Source: JAWUWD01 sp034112085
Lineage (GTDB): Bacteria > Bacteroidota > Bacteroidia > Cytophagales > Cyclobacteriaceae
Direction: 5' to 3'
DNA: 64,000 bases
Assembly (NCBI GenBank): GCA_034112085.1
Contig: JAWUWD010000062.1
Span: 53,841 to 117,840, forward strand
Made by a program: the position numbers and the translations under genes. The notes under the pieces were generated by a model. It was not told the DNA's origin. It made no database searches and worked only from the letters and a program-made list of their open reading frames with translations. This document shows positions 62,798 through 64,000 of this stretch, piece by piece; position 1 is the stretch's first letter; every line of letters begins with the position of its first letter.

Positions 62798-64000
62798 ATG
62801 CAACATATTATGTTGAAAACTTACTTATTTACTCGATCCCGCAGTTCAAAATTAGTATTAACACTTTTCTTTCTATTTCTCTTTGGATATGCTCAGGCCC
62901 AGAACAACTCCGTAGCGATAGGTAGTGAGACCGTCAATGAAAAAGCTGTCTTGATGCTCGTAGGAACTGATCAAGGACTGATGATTCCTGTGGTTTCATC
63001 GCGCAACGATATTGGGGCGACAGCTTCAGAAGAAGGAATGATTGTTTATGATAACACAGATAATAAGATTCATTTTTTCAACGGCACTGCTTGGGTAGAA
63101 CTCGGTGGAGGATCTGGAGGAGGAGGCAGTTATGCTATTCAGTTGACAGGGAGCAATCTTCAATTATTAGAGAATGGAAATCCAGTTGGTGCAGCGATAG
63201 ATATTCAATCAGTCACAGTCGCGGGAGATGCGTCAGGTACCATTGGTAATTTAACCGTGAGCAGTATACAAGGCAATGCAGTAAATGGAACAACACTTAA
63301 TAACACCACCGATGTAGGCAAAGTCATGCAATGGGATGGAAGTGAGTGGATGGCCACGGCACTAGCCAGCGGATCTGCGGTGACTGCTGGAAATGGAATT
63401 GCGATCAATGGTAGTGAGATCAGTGTCAATGAAGCACAATTGACGGACGCTGATGCAACTAATGAAATTCAGGATGCGGCAGGTGTTGCAGTAACTGCCA
63501 CTGGTAACTTAACTTCAACAGATGTGCAGTCTGCATTAGTTGAATTACAAACAGAACTTGACTCGGGTGGATCGACAGATGACCAAGTGGCTACTGAGGT
63601 ACCAGTTACTGCCCAGAATGGCGTAACCTCGACTGACACACAAGCTGCCTTGGAAGAACTGCAAGGAGAAATCACAACCAATCAAACTAATGTAGGAACT
63701 AACACCTCCAATGTTGCGACTAACACCGCAGCCATTGCGGGAGCAACAGATGACCAAGTAGCTAATGAGGTAACTGTAACAGCTACTGGTAACTTAACTT
63801 CAACAGATGTGCAGTCTGCGCTAGTTGAATTACAAACAGAACTTGACTCGGGTGGATCGACTGATGACCAAGTGGCTACGGAAGTACCTGTCACTGCTCA
63901 AAATGGTGTAACATCTACTGACACACACGCGGCCCTGGACGAACTACAAGGAGAAATCACAACCAATCAAAATAATGTAGGAACTAACACCTCCAATGTT
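62798..64000 (+). CDS. Secreted repetitive surface/tail-fibre-like protein (3' end outside window)
   Basis: Frame open from the ATG at 62798 to the last base (401 codons seen), so the stop is beyond the window. Signal peptide LVLTLFFLFLFGYAQA (the ATG at 62810 is an alternative start), then a tail-fibre-like region (GMIVYDNTDNKIHFFNGTAW), a poly-Gly linker and a repetitive part. Repeat module DDQVATEVPVTAQNGVTSTD, followed by AALEELQGEI, recurs in 95-residue units. Resembles Bacteroidota surface or tail-fibre-like proteins with DDQxAxEVP repeats. Probably a cell-surface adhesin. Confidence 0.75.
   Translation, partial: MQHIMLKTYLFTRSRSSKLVLTLFFLFLFGYAQAQNNSVAIGSETVNEKAVLMLVGTDQGLMIPVVSSRNDIGATASEEGMIVYDNTDNKIHFFNGTAWVELGGGSGGGGSYAIQLTGSNLQLLENGNPVGAAIDIQSVTVAGDASGTIGNLTVSSIQGNAVNGTTLNNTTDVGKVMQWDGSEWMATALASGSAVTAGNGIAINGSEISVNEAQLTDADATNEIQDAAGVAVTATGNLTSTDVQSALVELQTELDSGGSTDDQVATEVPVTAQNGVTSTDTQAALEELQGEITTNQTNVGTNTSNVATNTAAIAGATDDQVANEVTVTATGNLTSTDVQSALVELQTELDSGGSTDDQVATEVPVTAQNGVTSTDTHAALDELQGEITTNQNNVGTNTSNV
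63500..64000 (+). repeat. 285-base tandem repeat inside the surface protein gene
   Basis: The block ACTGGTAACTTAACTTCAAC starts at 63500 and again at 63785, a 285-base (95-codon) period. The second copy is cut by the window end. Each unit contains two related submodules of the DDQV..E..TSTD type, so an older duplication lies inside the repeat. In frame, no stop. Confidence 0.85.

Noticed and set aside
63500..64000. CRISPR-like repeats
   Set aside because: Period is 285 bases, in frame, coding and without short spacers; it is a protein repeat.
62798..64000. Prophage tail-fibre gene
   Set aside because: No other phage genes nearby and a signal peptide is present; a surface protein is more likely.

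Overview
The window looks like chromosomal DNA of a gliding marine-type Bacteroidota, most likely order Cytophagales. Supporting signs are a clear gldJ gliding-motility lipoprotein, Bacteroidota-type families (DUF4175, DUF5723, DUF1571, DUF2520-like, membrane MutS homologue), two LytS/LytTR two-component pairs, the near absence of Shine-Dalgarno signals, and promoter elements of the Bacteroidota type TAnnTTTG. No rRNA, tRNA, CRISPR array, insertion sequence or prophage was recognised.

Layout. 1-2.1 kb: 3' part of pyruvate carboxylase, ending in a terminator shared with a convergent NYN-domain gene. 2.1-13.4 kb: mixed accessory and signalling genes (amidohydrolase, LytS/LytTR pair, SGNH-TPR protein, adenylate-cyclase-like protein, CYTH phosphatase, a yjbR gene broken by an in-frame amber codon, a flavin monooxygenase). 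13.5-17.2 kb: long-chain acyl-CoA ligase and a TPR protein. 17.2-17.6 kb: an AT-rich gene-free stretch packed with DnaA-box-like 9-mers, here proposed as a candidate oriC. 17.6-30.6 kb: a mostly minus-strand block with a Big_5-type lipoprotein, a methyltransferase, mnmG, two perfect parS-like palindromes, ybeY, an RsbW-type ATPase, DUF4175, comF, a MutS-like ATPase and gldJ. 30.9-42.6 kb: second LytS/LytTR pair, GNAT, cold-shock protein, trans-sulfuration enzyme, histidine kinase, threonine dehydratase, polA, AraC-type regulator. 43-57 kb: uvrA, lipid A acyltransferase-like, TspO, an ECF sigma cassette with secreted beta-strand proteins, DUF1571-LysM protein, hydrolase, tpx, RsmI-like methylase, metK, a small inserted lipoprotein, radA. 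57-64 kb: SDR, DUF5723, ATP-grasp, 2'-5' RNA ligase-like, an unassigned protein, DUF2520-like, and the start of a repetitive secreted protein that runs off the right edge.

The most notable signal is the combination of (i) the DnaA-box cluster beside a 46-base pure A/T run at 17.23-17.59 kb, (ii) twin TGTTCCACGTGGAACA sites 4.5 kb away beside mnmG, and (iii) a change of top-strand G/C balance across the same interval although the genes on both sides lie on the same strand. Together they suggest that the chromosomal replication origin and centromere region lie in this window. Other points of interest are an 80-base radA 3'-end remnant showing that a lipoprotein gene was inserted between metK and radA, a set of genes whose start codon lies only 3-6 bases after a TAnnTTTG element (probably leaderless), and an ECF sigma factor paired with a HEAT-repeat anti-sigma-like protein.
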